From Polaribacter sp. IC073 (lineage in GTDB: Bacteria > Bacteroidota > Bacteroidia > Flavobacteriales > Flavobacteriaceae): DNA of 64,000 nucleotides. The notes beneath the pieces are model-generated. The model had not been told where the DNA came from. It ran no database searches and worked only from the letters and a program-made list of their open reading frames with translations. This document shows positions 42,511-53,900 of the stretch, piece by piece (the stretch's first letter is position 1; every line of letters starts with the position of its first letter). The DNA lies in NCBI RefSeq assembly GCF_007997075.1, contig NZ_VORS01000001.1:592478-656477 (forward strand), given 5' to 3'. The position numbers were made by a program, and so were the translations under genes.

Positions 42511-42744
42511 TTATTTTCTTGAAGCCAATTCTTTTTCTATTTTCTTCTTTTCCGTATACATATAGATACTCATCGGAATAAAAAATAATGGTAAAAAAGT
42601 ATGAAAAGAGAATCCGTTTTCAATGGTAGAAAAGATTGCAAATACAATCATTAAAACAATTATAATACCTTTTACGGCAAACATTGTCTTTTGAGATTTT
42701 AGTTTTTTTGATAACTCTTCTTTTGAATAGGTAGATAATGCCAT
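42511..42744 (-). CDS. Small two-helix membrane protein
   Basis: The start at 42744 gives 77 residues (MALSTYSKEEL): a Lys-rich N-terminus, two membrane helices (about 21-39 and 44-62), then a Lys/Glu-rich tail ending KELASRK. The longer frame from 42780 would run into the terminator hairpin of the upstream gene. It overlaps no other gene and precedes the HD hydrolase by 2 bases. The family is unknown. Confidence 0.65.
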   Translation of the reverse strand: MALSTYSKEELSKKLKSQKTMFAVKGIIIVLMIVFAIFSTIENGFSFHTFLPLFFIPMSIYMYTEKKKIEKELASRK

Positions 42745-42760
42745 AAAATTATTTTTTGTA

Positions 42761-42798
42761 AAAATAAAAAATCCACTCATGGTAGAGTGGATTTTTTT
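42761..42798 (-). terminator. Terminator of the bacilliredoxin gene
   Basis: Perfect stem ATCCACTC/GAGTGGAT (42771-42778 and 42785-42792), loop of 6, with A/T runs on both sides; the minus-strand gene ending at 42825 reads into it. Confidence 0.88.
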
Positions 42799-42824
42799 TA
42801 AAAGTCTTTTATTTTAAAAGGATT

Positions 42825-43235
42825 TTAACAAAACTCCTCATAAGCTTGCGCTAAATTCTGAGCAATCATTTGTGCAGATCTACCTTCTATATGATGTCTT
42901 TCTAACATGTGTACTAAGCTACCATCTTTAAACAATGCAATTGCTGGTGAAGATGGAGGGAAAGGAATCATATACTCACGTGCTTTCTGTGTAGATTCTT
43001 TTTCTACACCAGCAAAAACAGTAGTTAAGTTTGTAGGCGTTTTTTCTGCACCTAAAGAAGCAATTGCTCCTGGTCTAGCAGTACCAGCTGCACAACCACA
43101 AACCGAGTTTACCATTACTAAAGTTGTTCCTTTTTTAGATATTGCGTTATCAACGTCTTCACTTGTATATAATGCTTCAAAACCTGCGTTTGTTAATTCT
43201 TCGCGCATTGGTTTTACTAATTCTTCTGGATACAT
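42825..43235 (-). CDS. Bacilliredoxin BrxA/BrxB family protein
   Basis: A 136-residue protein; the start at 43235 (MYPEELVKPMREEL) is the standard family start and lies after a -7 element, excluding the 34-residue longer frame. The CGC motif (Cys46-Gly-Cys48, in NSVCGCAAGTARPG) is the redox site that removes bacillithiol from oxidised proteins. FPPSSPAIALFKDG and the C-terminal AYEEFC agree. Flavobacteria with BrxA usually make bacillithiol; the synthesis genes are not in this window. Confidence 0.93.
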   Translation of the reverse strand: MYPEELVKPMREELTNAGFEALYTSEDVDNAISKKGTTLVMVNSVCGCAAGTARPGAIASLGAEKTPTNLTTVFAGVEKESTQKAREYMIPFPPSSPAIALFKDGSLVHMLERHHIEGRSAQMIAQNLAQAYEEFC

Positions 43236-43256
43236 AATTATTATAATTTTAAAATA

Positions 43257-43264
43257 CAAAGATA
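43257..43264 (-). promoter_or_regulatory. -7 element for the bacilliredoxin gene
   Basis: Exact TATCTTTG on minus, 21 bases upstream of the start; a TTG lies only 13 bases further up. Confidence 0.5.
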
Positions 43265-43439
43265 GGTATTTGTTTGTCAAAATTAACATACTTAAAAGTG
43301 GTAGTTTCAATGGAAACATCAATAAAATTGATGCCAATTAAACCTTTTAAAACCCAAATATCTGTCAGTTTTTAATTTTTGGTCATGTCTATTTTAAAAA
43401 AAATGTTTCGTTGTACTACCTTTTTTTTAAATCGTCTGG

Positions 43440-43520
43440 CTTGGAGTTTCTTTTGAGCTTGTCGAAAGACACTTGTTTTTTTTCGTTACTCCAAAAAGAA
43501 CTCAAAAAAATGTTATAGTT
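43440..43520. repeat. Intergenic repeat containing TTGAGCTTGTCGAAAG
   Basis: TTTTGAGCTTGTCGAAAGAC (43451-43470) is of the widespread TTCGACAAGCTCA dispersed repeat type of bacterial intergenic DNA. Flanking GGAGTTTCTTTTGAG and CTCCAAAAAGAACTC form a long imperfect inverted repeat (43443-43505). It lies in the 370-base gap between the divergent bacilliredoxin and TerB/J-domain genes. Confidence 0.45.
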
Positions 43521-43568
43521 CCTCATGCAAAACTAGAACATCTAAAAAAAAGGACAATTTAAGTCTAT

Positions 43569-43584
43569 TACTTTTGTAACTTTG
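43569..43584 (+). promoter_or_regulatory. Twin -7 elements for the TerB/J-domain gene
   Basis: TACTTTTG (43569-43576) and TAACTTTG (43577-43584) lie in tandem, both exact TAnnTTTG, 24-32 bases before the ATG at 43609. They exclude the longer frame from 43582. Confidence 0.6.
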
Positions 43585-43608
43585 CCGCTCTTTAAAAACA
43601 AAAAGTAT

Positions 43609-44361
43609 ATGGCAAGTTTCACAAAATGGTTAGGAGCAGGATTAGGATTTACCTTTGGTGGGCCAATTGGTGCTGCATTAGGTTTTGCAATTGGTAGTTT
43701 TGTAGACGGTTTTTCTGTAGAAGATTTAACGACAGAGCAAAGAGCATATAAAGAAAGAGTTGGTTCAGATAAGGGGAACACACAATCTGGCGATTTCGAA
43801 ATGAGTTTGTTAGTTTTGGCCTCTATTGTTATAAAGTCAGATGGTAAAGTAGACCAAAGAGAGTTAGATTTTGTCCGCGCACAATTTACAGGTATGTATG
43901 GTAAAGAGCGTGCTAATAATGCATTTAAACTTTTTAAAGATGTTGTTAAAAAAGAAATTTCTGCAAGACAGGTTTGTATGCAGATAAGAAGTCACATGCC
44001 ACATGCTTCTCGTTTACAACTATTGCATTTCTTATTTGGTATTGCAAAAGCAGACGGATTTGTTACAGAAAGTGAAGTGGAAGAAATAAGAAAAATTGCA
44101 GGCTATTTGTATATAAATAATAGCGATTACACTTCTATAAAAGCCATGTTTTATGACGAGGCAGACAACGCTTATAAGATTTTAGAAATCACAAAAGAGG
44201 CTTCTAATGATGATGTTAAGAAAGCATACAGAAAGATGGTTAAAAAGTACCATCCAGATAAATTACAAGATTTAGGGGAAGAACATTTAAAAGGAGCAAA
44301 AGAAAAGTTTCAAAGCATTCAAGAATCTTATGACAGAATTAAAAAAGAGCGAGGAATGTAA
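43609..44361 (+). CDS. DjlA-like TerB plus J-domain co-chaperone
   Basis: A 250-residue protein. A glycine-rich hydrophobic N-terminus (WLGAGLGFTFGGPIGAALGFAIGSF) may associate with the membrane, as in DjlA. Residues of about 60-165 are a TerB domain (LLVLASIVIKSDGKVDQRELDFVRAQF; IAKADGFVTESEVEEIRKIA). Residues of about 185-250 are a J domain with YHPDKLQDLG. It would activate DnaK at the membrane. Stand-alone gene with a strong tandem promoter. Confidence 0.88.
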   Translation: MASFTKWLGAGLGFTFGGPIGAALGFAIGSFVDGFSVEDLTTEQRAYKERVGSDKGNTQSGDFEMSLLVLASIVIKSDGKVDQRELDFVRAQFTGMYGKERANNAFKLFKDVVKKEISARQVCMQIRSHMPHASRLQLLHFLFGIAKADGFVTESEVEEIRKIAGYLYINNSDYTSIKAMFYDEADNAYKILEITKEASNDDVKKAYRKMVKKYHPDKLQDLGEEHLKGAKEKFQSIQESYDRIKKERGM

Positions 44362-44506
44362 AATTTTAAGAGATTAGAGAAATTTTAATTACTCTAGATA
44401 CATGTAATTAACTAATTTTTAATTTTAAAAATGTAAGTTTGTTCGTTTGTTGTTTATAATTCTAAAATTGTATTATTTATAATGACGTCCCTAATGACAT
44501 AGTATC

Positions 44507-46900
44507 TTGAAAAAAACAAAAAGAAATAACTTAAGATTGTTAAAATCTTTTTTCATATTATCCATAATAATATTCTGTGTAACTAATAGCTACGCACAAT
44601 TAGATAGCGAACATTATTTACCCCCTTTAAAACAAGTTGCTAACAACGCGGGCATAAAGCAGCAGGCAGTTTATTTTTCTACACCAGAAACCACCCCTTT
44701 TTCAATAAAAATATACAGAGGAAATAGCAATACGGCTTTTTTAACTATTAATGGGTTAGCAAAAGGAGCAGGTAAAGTTTTAGATAATTCAAATGGTTTA
44801 GCAGATGGAGATAATAATATTACATTAGTTACCAATGCGAATACAGGTAAAGTTTTAACAAATTCTGGATTAAGAATTGTTGCCGCAGGCGGACAAAAAT
44901 TTTATGTAAATTACAGAGGTAGATCTAATGCACAAGCAGGGTCTTTAACTTCAAAAGGTTCGAAAGCAAAAGGAACAGATTTTAGATGGGGAGGAATACC
45001 CAACAGAGCAACAAATTCTAACCTAACAACTAGTTTGGGTATGATGGCTACGGAAAACGGAACCGTAGTTACTGTTATTAATAATAAAGGTGCTGTATTT
45101 AGAGTTGGCGGAAATACAACTGCAATTACCGCGAGTGTGCAAACTATAAATTTAGAGAAAGGTGAAACTTTTGTACTAGAAGCTAATAAGAATGCATCAA
45201 CTAATAATATAGATGGCTGGTTGGGAACAAAAATACAAGCAACAAAACCTATAGTTATAAGTAATGGGGGTTTAAATGTTGGTGTTAGAGCAGGAAGTCA
45301 GTTTAGAGATGTGGGTATAGATCAACCAGTATCAATAGAGTCTTTAGGTAGAGAATATGTTTTTATTAGAGGTTTAGGAACCAATGAAGCAGAGTTTCCA
45401 ATTATTGTGGCTACGCAAAATAACACAGAGGTTTTTGCAGGTGGTGTTTCGCTTGGTGTAATTAATGATGGAGATTATTTAGAAGTACCTGGTAGTTATT
45501 ATTCTTCTAATAATGCAGGTGCAAGTATGTACGTAGAAACCTCAAAAGAAGCGTACGCATATCAATGTTTACAGGGAGCGGGAGGTAATAAAATTCAGAC
45601 GATTGGTATGAATTTTATAGCACCTGTAAATTGTTTGTTACCAGAAATAATGGATGAAATTTCTGATATAGATCTTATTGCAGGAGTAAATTCAAATATA
45701 TCTGCGATTACAATTATAGCCTCTGCTTTAACGCCAAATAATGATATTGAAATTAGGCAAGATGGGGTTCGAATTACAACTCCTTCTCCAGTGTTTCCAT
45801 CAGGAACTTCAGATTGGAAGGCCTATTACGTTAAAGGTTTAACAGGAGAAATAGATGTAAAATCTACAGGGCCAATAGCAGTAGGTCTTTTTATGAGTTT
45901 AGGAACAAATGCAGGTTTAGCAGGTTATTTTTCTGGGTTTGATACGGTTCCGTTTGTAGGTATTACTACTTCTGGTGGTGGTTGTTTTCCATCAGGGGTT
46001 TTAGAAGAAACTACGGGGTCATTTGATGCTTATCAATGGTATCTTGACGGGGATTTAATAGCTGGCGCAACTTCTAGAACATATCAACCAACAGAAATTG
46101 GTAGTTATTATTTAGAGGTTACAGATGCTACTTGTACTTACACATCGTCAATTATAGCAGTATATAACTGCGACCCAGATATTGTAGTTAAAAAAACATC
46201 CGATATTACAGGAGATGTTACAGATGGTGACATTGTTAATTTTACAGTAAAAGTAGAGAGTTTTGGTGTAAATCCTGTTACAGACTTGGTAATAACAGAT
46301 GCATTTCCTTCCCAATTAGACTTGCTAAATGTTGCGCCTAGTTTTGGTACTTGGAATAGCCCAAACTGGACAATTGGTACTATGAACCCGGGAGATTTAC
46401 ATACCTTAAAATTTGAATCTAAAGTTCCTAAGAAACCAACAGAAGGTACGTTCACAAATACGGTTTCAAACACTCAAACTGAAGTTGATAGCAATACAAC
46501 AGCAGATGATTTAACAGAATCATTTACAATTATAGCTAAAAAAGCAGATTTAACCTTGATAAAAATAATTAACAAACCTGTTGTAAAAATTGGAGATGAA
46601 GTAATTTTTACATTAAGTTTAAAAAATAACGGTCCCCAAGCTGCCACAGGCGTTCAAGTTAAAGACCTACTGCCTTCTGGTTTAACTTATAATGCTGCAA
46701 ACTCAACAATACCTGCGAATACCACATACATATCTGGTACAGGTATTTGGGATGTGAGTGCGGTAACTCTAACAAACGGAGAAACAATAATTTTAAAAAT
46801 AGCTGCCTCGGTAACTGGTAATGATTTCAAATTAAATACGACTGAAATATTTAGAACAGAACAAAAAGATGTAGATTCTGTACCAAATAATGGTAATTAA
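44507..46900 (+). CDS. Surface protein with IgGFc-binding-like and DUF11 domains
   Basis: A 797-residue secreted protein with TTG start and signal peptide 1-31 (ending SYAQ). Residues of about 45-480 resemble the IgGFc-binding N-terminal fold (PVSIESLGREYVFIRG, TQNNTEVFAGG). Residues of about 490-545 form an Ig-like module with paired cysteines (SFDAYQWYLDGDLI). Two DUF11 domains follow (about 550-680 and 684-797). It ends at DVDSVPNNGN with no recognisable type IX secretion C-terminal domain. First of four consecutive surface protein genes. Confidence 0.82.
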   Translation: MKKTKRNNLRLLKSFFILSIIIFCVTNSYAQLDSEHYLPPLKQVANNAGIKQQAVYFSTPETTPFSIKIYRGNSNTAFLTINGLAKGAGKVLDNSNGLADGDNNITLVTNANTGKVLTNSGLRIVAAGGQKFYVNYRGRSNAQAGSLTSKGSKAKGTDFRWGGIPNRATNSNLTTSLGMMATENGTVVTVINNKGAVFRVGGNTTAITASVQTINLEKGETFVLEANKNASTNNIDGWLGTKIQATKPIVISNGGLNVGVRAGSQFRDVGIDQPVSIESLGREYVFIRGLGTNEAEFPIIVATQNNTEVFAGGVSLGVINDGDYLEVPGSYYSSNNAGASMYVETSKEAYAYQCLQGAGGNKIQTIGMNFIAPVNCLLPEIMDEISDIDLIAGVNSNISAITIIASALTPNNDIEIRQDGVRITTPSPVFPSGTSDWKAYYVKGLTGEIDVKSTGPIAVGLFMSLGTNAGLAGYFSGFDTVPFVGITTSGGGCFPSGVLEETTGSFDAYQWYLDGDLIAGATSRTYQPTEIGSYYLEVTDATCTYTSSIIAVYNCDPDIVVKKTSDITGDVTDGDIVNFTVKVESFGVNPVTDLVITDAFPSQLDLLNVAPSFGTWNSPNWTIGTMNPGDLHTLKFESKVPKKPTEGTFTNTVSNTQTEVDSNTTADDLTESFTIIAKKADLTLIKIINKPVVKIGDEVIFTLSLKNNGPQAATGVQVKDLLPSGLTYNAANSTIPANTTYISGTGIWDVSAVTLTNGETIILKIAASVTGNDFKLNTTEIFRTEQKDVDSVPNNGN

Positions 46901-47086
46901 ATAGATGTTTATGCTTTTTTTTTATCTTTTCTGTTGAATTATTTTTTGTTCTTAATCTTTTTTAAAAGCCTTATTAACCCGTTTAACTTAAAATTTAATC
47001 GTTTTAACGAAAAAATAATAATACATATAACACGATTTAATTACATTTATATGTTTTTACTATTACCTAATAATTACGAAACCTTA

Positions 47087-50000
47087 ATGAAGATAGAAAT
47101 ACATACAATTTTCAATTATCAGAATAAAATTAGTAAAAGAAAACTGCTGTCAGTAATTTTTGCTTTAGCAGTGTTTACTAATTTGTTTGCTGATGGTACT
47201 AAGCAAGTTATGCCAGACGCGAATAATGGAGTAGCTATGTATATTACAGATAATGGGCAATATGGCCCTCATTTAAATTCATCACCTTCGCAAAGGCTAC
47301 AGTTTAGAATTTTAGACCATACAACAGAAAACTTATATTTTGGTTTAAACCCAAGGCAACGAAATGGAAGTCCTTTAGTATTGAGTACAAATTTATATTA
47401 CTTAATAAAAAATGCTGCAGGAAATTCGGTTGCTGGCCCCTTTAAATTTAACACAACAGATGGTAGCCCAGGTTATATAAGTAATTACAATCAGGCCGTT
47501 GCAGGTCCTAATATTAATAATGCGGTACCAACAGGATATAATCCTTTGTCTTTTAACCCTTCATCGAATGGAGATTATTATATAGAAATATATAAAAGTA
47601 ACGATAGTGGGGCTACAAGAACTGTTGATGGGCCAGATGTTGTAATTCCATATTTTGATTTTACAGTTTCAGATACTTCTAATAATAGAACAGAAGGACG
47701 TGTTTTTTCACAAAAATGGGGTTTCATTACTTACAATCCGGCAACTTTTGTACCAGCTATTGGTTTTGATTTTAAAGGAAAATTTTTTGGGTATACAGAT
47801 GATAAGATAATTGTAACAGTAGAGTTTCAAGAAGGGTTTAGACCATTTGGTTATTTGTTATCAATGAATAAATTCGGAATTGTAAATGATGATAATGATC
47901 CTGCCAATGTATGGACTGCAACAAGAAAGTCTATTTCCTATGGTGGTTCGACAGGCAATTCTATTCCAAACTTGCTAAATGGTTATCCTGTTTTTATTAC
48001 AGAACCAGATGCTGCAGCGTTTCCAATTGGGGTTCCAGTTCCTCCGGTTTCTATAGGTAGAATATTTGGTTGCCCTGGTAATTATCTAATTACCGTAAAA
48101 ACAGTAGAAGCAGGAGATGTAGATATAACTTTAGATTTAAACGGAGTTATTGGTTTTCAAGAAAATACCAGAGATATTATTGTGCAAGCATTTAATCAAC
48201 CAAAAGGAAATATTGTAATTCCTTGGGACGGAATAGATGGTGAAGGGAACCCAGTTTTAGGAAACACAACTACTTCTGCTACTTTAACTAGTTTAAGGGG
48301 TAGAACAAGTGTGCCAATGATAGATGCCGAATTAAACCCTAACGGATTAGTTATCAACGCTTTATCACCTGTGCTGTCTAATAGGAGAATGTTTTGGGAT
48401 GATTCTGGTATTGTTACTACACCGAACAATAATACTATTGGAGGCTTAAATAAATCGAACGCAGAAGACGGTCAGTTAGGGCCAACCCATAAATGGAATG
48501 GAGACAATCCTCCAGGAGATAATTTAGAGAATAATCCTGCTCCATCAGGTTCTAAAGGAAGCTCTACTGGTTCTACATTAGATGATTATGGTAATGAAAG
48601 AGTCTTAAATACTTGGTTTTATGGTGAAGAAGTAACATCACCAAACGCATCAGTATCCGTTCCTAATTGCGATGTAGATAATGATACGTATTCAGACAAT
48701 GTAGATTTAGATGATGATAATGACGGTATTTTAGACACTGTAGAGTTAGGTTCTTTTGACCCAGACGGAGATCATGATGGAGATACAATTCCAGATTATA
48801 TAGATCCTCAATTTCCAGGGTTTATAGATACAAATTCCGATGGGGTAGATGATCGATTCGATTTAGATTTAGATGGTATTATGAACCATTGGGATTTAGA
48901 TTCAGACGGAGATGGAATTCCAGACAATGTAGAAGCACAATCTACCACAGGTTTTGTTGCAGCAAACACGGCAGTAAATGGAGACGGTGTACCTGTAAAC
49001 TTTGCAGGTGGTATTGCGCCGGTAAATACCGATGGTGATGTAAATGCAGATTATCTAGATACAGATTCAGACGGAGATGGAATACTAGATACAACAGAAG
49101 CAGGAATAACTTTAGCGGATAAGGATACAGATAATGATGGATTAGATGATGCTACAGATGCAACTTCAGGGCCAGAAGATGTAGACGGTAATATCACTCC
49201 AAGTGCTTTGCCCGATGAAGATAATGATTTAGGAATTGCAGGAGGAGATGTAGATTATAGAGACAATACAGACAATGATTATGATAATGATGGTGTACCA
49301 GATGCTACAGATGTAGATGATGATAATGATGGTATATTAGATACCGTTGAAGGATTTTGTACTCAATTAGAAAACTTTTCTGGAGGAAATGGAGGTTCAA
49401 TAAAAAACTTTACGGTCAATGGCGCAATACGCATTCAAATAGATTTAACCTTTATAGACGATGCTGTAGGTGTAAGTATTAACGATAGAGGAATACATAA
49501 TAGTATTATTGGTTTTGAGTCTAGTTCTGTCAATGCGCTTCCAGCTAATTTTTCATCAGACAATGCCTATATTAATACTCCGTGGATTGCTAACAACAAT
49601 GGTCTTCCGAGAGTTAGGATTGTTGTAGAGAATGATGGGAATGTAAAGTTATTAGGAACGAGAACAACGAATTCTACCTCTTTAGAATCAATGAAAATGT
49701 CTGATGGGTCTTCTTTTAATTCAATTATTTTTAAAAATATTGGAAGTAATTCATTTGTTATTCAAAACCCTGATGGTAATGGTCCAGATGCAATTGAAGG
49801 TGTGGCATCAATAGTAAGTGGTTGTGATGACGATAATGACGGGAATCCAAATTATTTAGACACAGATTCAGACAACGACGGTTGTTCAGATGCGTTAGAA
49901 GGAGCGGGGAATATTCAATTCAATCAGTTAACAGTACTTGCAGGAGGAAGCAATGGTGGTAGCTCAAATAATTTAGGAACAACTTCAGATGCAGACGGAA

Positions 50001-50440
50001 ATCCAATAGTAAATAATGTAGGTTTTGAGCAAGCTACAACAGCAGCAGTAAAAGATCTTAATAATAAAGATGCTTGTTTAATTGACTTAAGCACTACAAA
50101 AACGGTAGATAAAGCAGTTTTAAAAAAAGGGCAAATCGTTATTTTTACGATACAATTAAAAAATGATGGAAGCTTAAATGCAACCGGAGTTAAAGTAAAA
50201 GATATATTGCCAGCAGGTTTAACATATAGTTCTGTGGGCTCTATTACACCTACAAATACAACATATACACCGGGTACTGGTATTTGGGATTTAAGTAGTC
50301 TAACAATTGCAGAAAATCAAATAATAGAATTAAAAATCGCAGCCATAGTAAATACTATTAGAGCAATCATTACCAATAAGACAGAGATTTTTATAACAGT
50401 AGAAACCGATAAGGATTCTATTCCAAATAGTTCAAATTAA
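47087..50440 (+). CDS. Large surface protein with thrombospondin type 3 repeats and C-terminal DUF11
   Basis: A 1117-residue protein. The start at 47087 ([15 protein letters not shown]) is preferred over the frame from 46934, which would put 51 residues before it. It has an unusually long, basic signal peptide n-region, with hydrophobic [16 protein letters not shown]. Residues of about 35-520 are an unrecognised beta-rich region. Residues of about 525-755 hold calcium-binding TSP3 repeats ([21 protein letters not shown]). A beta-rich module at 760-910, another TSP3, and a DUF11 domain (about 998-1117) ending [10 protein letters not shown]. Probably cell-surface adhesion. Confidence 0.8.
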   Translation: MKIEIHTIFNYQNKISKRKLLSVIFALAVFTNLFADGTKQVMPDANNGVAMYITDNGQYGPHLNSSPSQRLQFRILDHTTENLYFGLNPRQRNGSPLVLSTNLYYLIKNAAGNSVAGPFKFNTTDGSPGYISNYNQAVAGPNINNAVPTGYNPLSFNPSSNGDYYIEIYKSNDSGATRTVDGPDVVIPYFDFTVSDTSNNRTEGRVFSQKWGFITYNPATFVPAIGFDFKGKFFGYTDDKIIVTVEFQEGFRPFGYLLSMNKFGIVNDDNDPANVWTATRKSISYGGSTGNSIPNLLNGYPVFITEPDAAAFPIGVPVPPVSIGRIFGCPGNYLITVKTVEAGDVDITLDLNGVIGFQENTRDIIVQAFNQPKGNIVIPWDGIDGEGNPVLGNTTTSATLTSLRGRTSVPMIDAELNPNGLVINALSPVLSNRRMFWDDSGIVTTPNNNTIGGLNKSNAEDGQLGPTHKWNGDNPPGDNLENNPAPSGSKGSSTGSTLDDYGNERVLNTWFYGEEVTSPNASVSVPNCDVDNDTYSDNVDLDDDNDGILDTVELGSFDPDGDHDGDTIPDYIDPQFPGFIDTNSDGVDDRFDLDLDGIMNHWDLDSDGDGIPDNVEAQSTTGFVAANTAVNGDGVPVNFAGGIAPVNTDGDVNADYLDTDSDGDGILDTTEAGITLADKDTDNDGLDDATDATSGPEDVDGNITPSALPDEDNDLGIAGGDVDYRDNTDNDYDNDGVPDATDVDDDNDGILDTVEGFCTQLENFSGGNGGSIKNFTVNGAIRIQIDLTFIDDAVGVSINDRGIHNSIIGFESSSVNALPANFSSDNAYINTPWIANNNGLPRVRIVVENDGNVKLLGTRTTNSTSLESMKMSDGSSFNSIIFKNIGSNSFVIQNPDGNGPDAIEGVASIVSGCDDDNDGNPNYLDTDSDNDGCSDALEGAGNIQFNQLTVLAGGSNGGSSNNLGTTSDADGNPIVNNVGFEQATTAAVKDLNNKDACLIDLSTTKTVDKAVLKKGQIVIFTIQLKNDGSLNATGVKVKDILPAGLTYSSVGSITPTNTTYTPGTGIWDLSSLTIAENQIIELKIAAIVNTIRAIITNKTEIFITVETDKDSIPNSSN
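49860..50440 (+). repeat. Duplicated 3' module (copy 1)
   Basis: About 580 bases covering the last TSP3 unit, a Gly/Ser-rich linker ([13 protein letters not shown]) and the DUF11 domain. Closely related to the 3' end of the next large gene at 53515-54097, including long stretches of near-identical DNA such as GGGATTTAAGTAGT. Confidence 0.75.
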
Positions 50441-50923
50441 TTTTTTTTAAAACGTTTGTTATTTCAAAGATTACTTATTGCTTTTTTTAGAAAATAAACA
50501 CCTATTTCTAAGTTATTGGTAATAAATTTAAGTGAACTCCGACAGAAGTATTAAGATAAGTGAAATAGATGTAGATTTTATAACAAATAATATAAGTTAA
50601 AGCATTAAGTTACATTCAACATAAAAATAAGGCAATTCATCGAATTATGCTCTTGTACAATAACGTTATGATTACTTTAGTGTTAAAATTTAAAAATAAT
50701 GTTAAATTGTGTTAATAAATTAAAATAATTATTTAGATTTGACTTGATAATACTTTTTAGTTCCTCTAAAAAAAACGCGTATGATTATAAAAAGACTTCT
50801 TTTACCACTCTCTTTCTTTTTAGTAGGTTTGTTCGTTTTATGTATTTATTCTCAATAAATCTAAATGAAACGAGGCTATAACATACCTATTCTATTATTG
50901 CAACAATATTATTATTTTATACT
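50441..50923. other. Intergenic region between large surface genes
   Basis: AT-rich 483 bases. It contains one 25-codon open frame that encodes only a signal peptide (50781-50858) and otherwise no support for a gene, terminator or RNA. Confidence 0.4.
50781..50858 (+). pseudogene. Orphan signal-peptide mini-ORF (25 aa)
   Basis: The ATG opens MIIKRLLLPL then a hydrophobic core SFFLVGLFVLC and ends IYSQ followed at once by TAA. SQ is the usual flavobacterial cleavage position, so this looks like a secreted-protein gene reduced to its signal peptide, or a very short peptide gene. Upstream AAAAAAACGCGT has no ribosome site. Confidence 0.3.
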
Positions 50924-53900
50924 ATGATAAAAAATTACTTATTATTAACTTATAAATCGGTAGAACAGCTTTCTTTCTTTGCTAAAGAACGTAAAGTAGC
51001 ATGCTATATTGTTCTAATGTTTTCTAGTTTTTTTATAAATGCACAGACAGTTTTAGTTAATGAAACAGCTGTTGTATCTAATAATTATACTGTTGCAGTA
51101 GATGGCTTAATAGAAATTGCTATTGTTGGTGGTGAAGGAGCAGAAGGCACAAATACTAAAGGAGGAAAAGCTGCTAAAACAGTAGCAAGGTTTAATCTTG
51201 TCTCAGGGGATGTAATTCAGTACTTAGTAGCTGAAGGAGGTCAAGGGGGAACGGGAGATTTTGCCGAAGGAGGTGGAGGTGGAAGTACAGGGGTTTATAT
51301 AAACGATGTACTAGTAATGGTTGCTGGTGGAGCTGGAGGTGGAGATAACAGTGCTAATGCCGTAGGTTTAGGTGCTAATAGTACCGCAAATGGAGATGAT
51401 GCCACTGGTACAGATCCAGGTATAGGAGGTGTAAACGGTAACGGTGGTACAGCTATATCAACAGCTGGTGATGGCACAGGTGGTGCTGGAGCTGGTATTA
51501 ATACTAACGGAGCTTCATTATCTGGTTCGGGAGGAGCAAAATCGGACCCAAATTATGCGCTTGCAGCAGGTGGTGTAGGGTTTGAATACACATCTAGTAA
51601 TGGTGGTGTAGCAGGAAATGGTGGTAGAGGACTTACTGGTGGAGGTGGTGCTAGTTATCAGTATTCTGCAGGTGGTGGAGGTTACTCTGGTGGTGGAGCT
51701 GCTGGTGCAGGAGGTTCTGCAGGTGGTGGTGGCTCTTATGTAAATACTCTATTTACCAAGTATGTTAGTCATACCATAACAGCGGGTGAAGATGGTGCAG
51801 CTACAGGAGGAACTCAACAAAACGGAACGGATGGCTCTGTAATAATAACTTACTTTATAGATACGGACAATGACGGGGTTGCAGATATTTTAGATTTAGA
51901 TTCAGACAATGATGGTGTGTTAGATAGTGTAGAATGTAGTGTTAAAACACCTATTAATGAGAGTTTAGGGGGTGCATTAGCGTCAACTGGTGCAGGGTTT
52001 ATTCCAAGAACTGGGGTTGTAAATAATTTAGTTTTTTCTTCGTCACCAGCAACACAAAATGGTACATATACCTATACAGATGTTAGAGAAACAGCTGTAG
52101 ATGCAAATTCGATAGGTGTAAATTTTTTTAAAAACGGACAAGTTACGGGTGGTACAACATCAGGTACTTTAGGTATCGTTGATATTGATGCAGATAAGGT
52201 GTCGTCTACAACAGCACCTAATTCAAGTGTAATTTCAAATTCGCTTGTAATAACAGATTTTGATACAACAAGTACAACATTTACAATAGAAGTATGGTCG
52301 GAAACAGCACAATATACTTCACCATCAGATATTAATTTCATTATGCTACCTAATACAACAGGTACATTGTCTTCAGTAACAGATTTAGGAAGTGGTGTTT
52401 TTCAGTACACAGTTACAGATACTGGTTCTAACCCTACGGATAAGACTCTGAATGTAGCTCTTAAGTTAACTTCAAAATCTGGCGATCTTTTAAAAAGAGT
52501 AAGATATACTGCAACAAATATTCCAGATACATCAGGAGATAGGCTTTCGTTTAGTTTAGTAAATGTTATTAAAGAAAAATGTGAAGATACAGATTCAGAT
52601 GGCGTACCAGATTATTTAGACACAGATAGTGATGGTGACGGATGTAGCGATGCAGATGAAGCATATTACGGTGCTGTAGATAATGCAGATGCAGATAATA
52701 ATGGAACTTACGGTTCTGGCACCCCAACGGTAGATTTAGAAGGAAAAGTAGTTGGTGCCGCATATTCTTCTCCAAATGCTTATTATTTAGACGCAACTGT
52801 TAGTACGTGTGAAGACAATGATAATGATGGTGTAATTGATGCTGTAGATGTAGATGATGATAATGATGGTATTTTAGATACTGATGAATGTCCGGGACCT
52901 GTTGTTTATAACGATTCCTTTGAAGTGCCAGATTTAGATGCATTGGGACCAAGTCCTGTAGGAGATGTAACCAGACCAGATAGTGATGCAGATGGTGAAG
53001 CAGATATGTTTTTATCTCAAACAAGTATTGAAGGATGGAATCGAACAGATAATACAAATTCTTTTGATATTGCTTATGATATTTATAACGCGTCCAAAGG
53101 CTTACAAAGTATCGATTTGTATGGTACGCCTGGAGCAACAGGTATTCAAAAAACATTTTCAGGATTTACAGAAGGTGTCGCAGTAGACTTTTCTTTAGAT
53201 TATAGTTCTGTGGCAGAATTGTTCGAAGCTACGGTTTCGGTAGATTACGGTTCAGGACCGGTTTTGTTAACCACTTTAAAACCTAGTACTACAGCTACTA
53301 CAGCTAGTCCTGGTGTGGTTGGGGCAAGAATATCTACAGTAGTTTGGGTTAATTATACCGCAAGTTTATTGCCTACTGCAACAGGTACGGTTAAAATTAT
53401 TATCCAATCTACTAGTTTAGGTTCAGGGCAAACAGGTGTTTTAATTGATAATGTTATTTTATCACAAACAACTTGCCCAGATGATGATGGAGATGGTATT
53501 CCGAATCAATTTGATACAGATTCAGACAATGATGGTTGTCCAGATGCAATTGAAGCTTCGGGTACATTAACTTTAGATAAGTTAACAATACTTTCTGGTG
53601 GAAGCTCTGGTGGAAGTTCTAAGAATTTAGGAACAAATGTAGATGCAAACGGAAGTCCAATTGTTAGTGGTGAAGGAGCATCAGGATATACACAAAATCA
53701 AACCACAGCAGTTACAGATGCGAATCAAAATACCGCTTGTGCTATCGATTTAACAATTACTAAAACGGTAAGCAAACCTGTATTAAAAAAAGGAACAAAC
53801 GTTGTATTTACTTTAATATTAAAAAATGAAGGTTCTCAACCTGCATCAAATGTTCAAGTAAAAGATTTGCTTCCAACAGGGTTAACTTTTAGCTCTGCAA

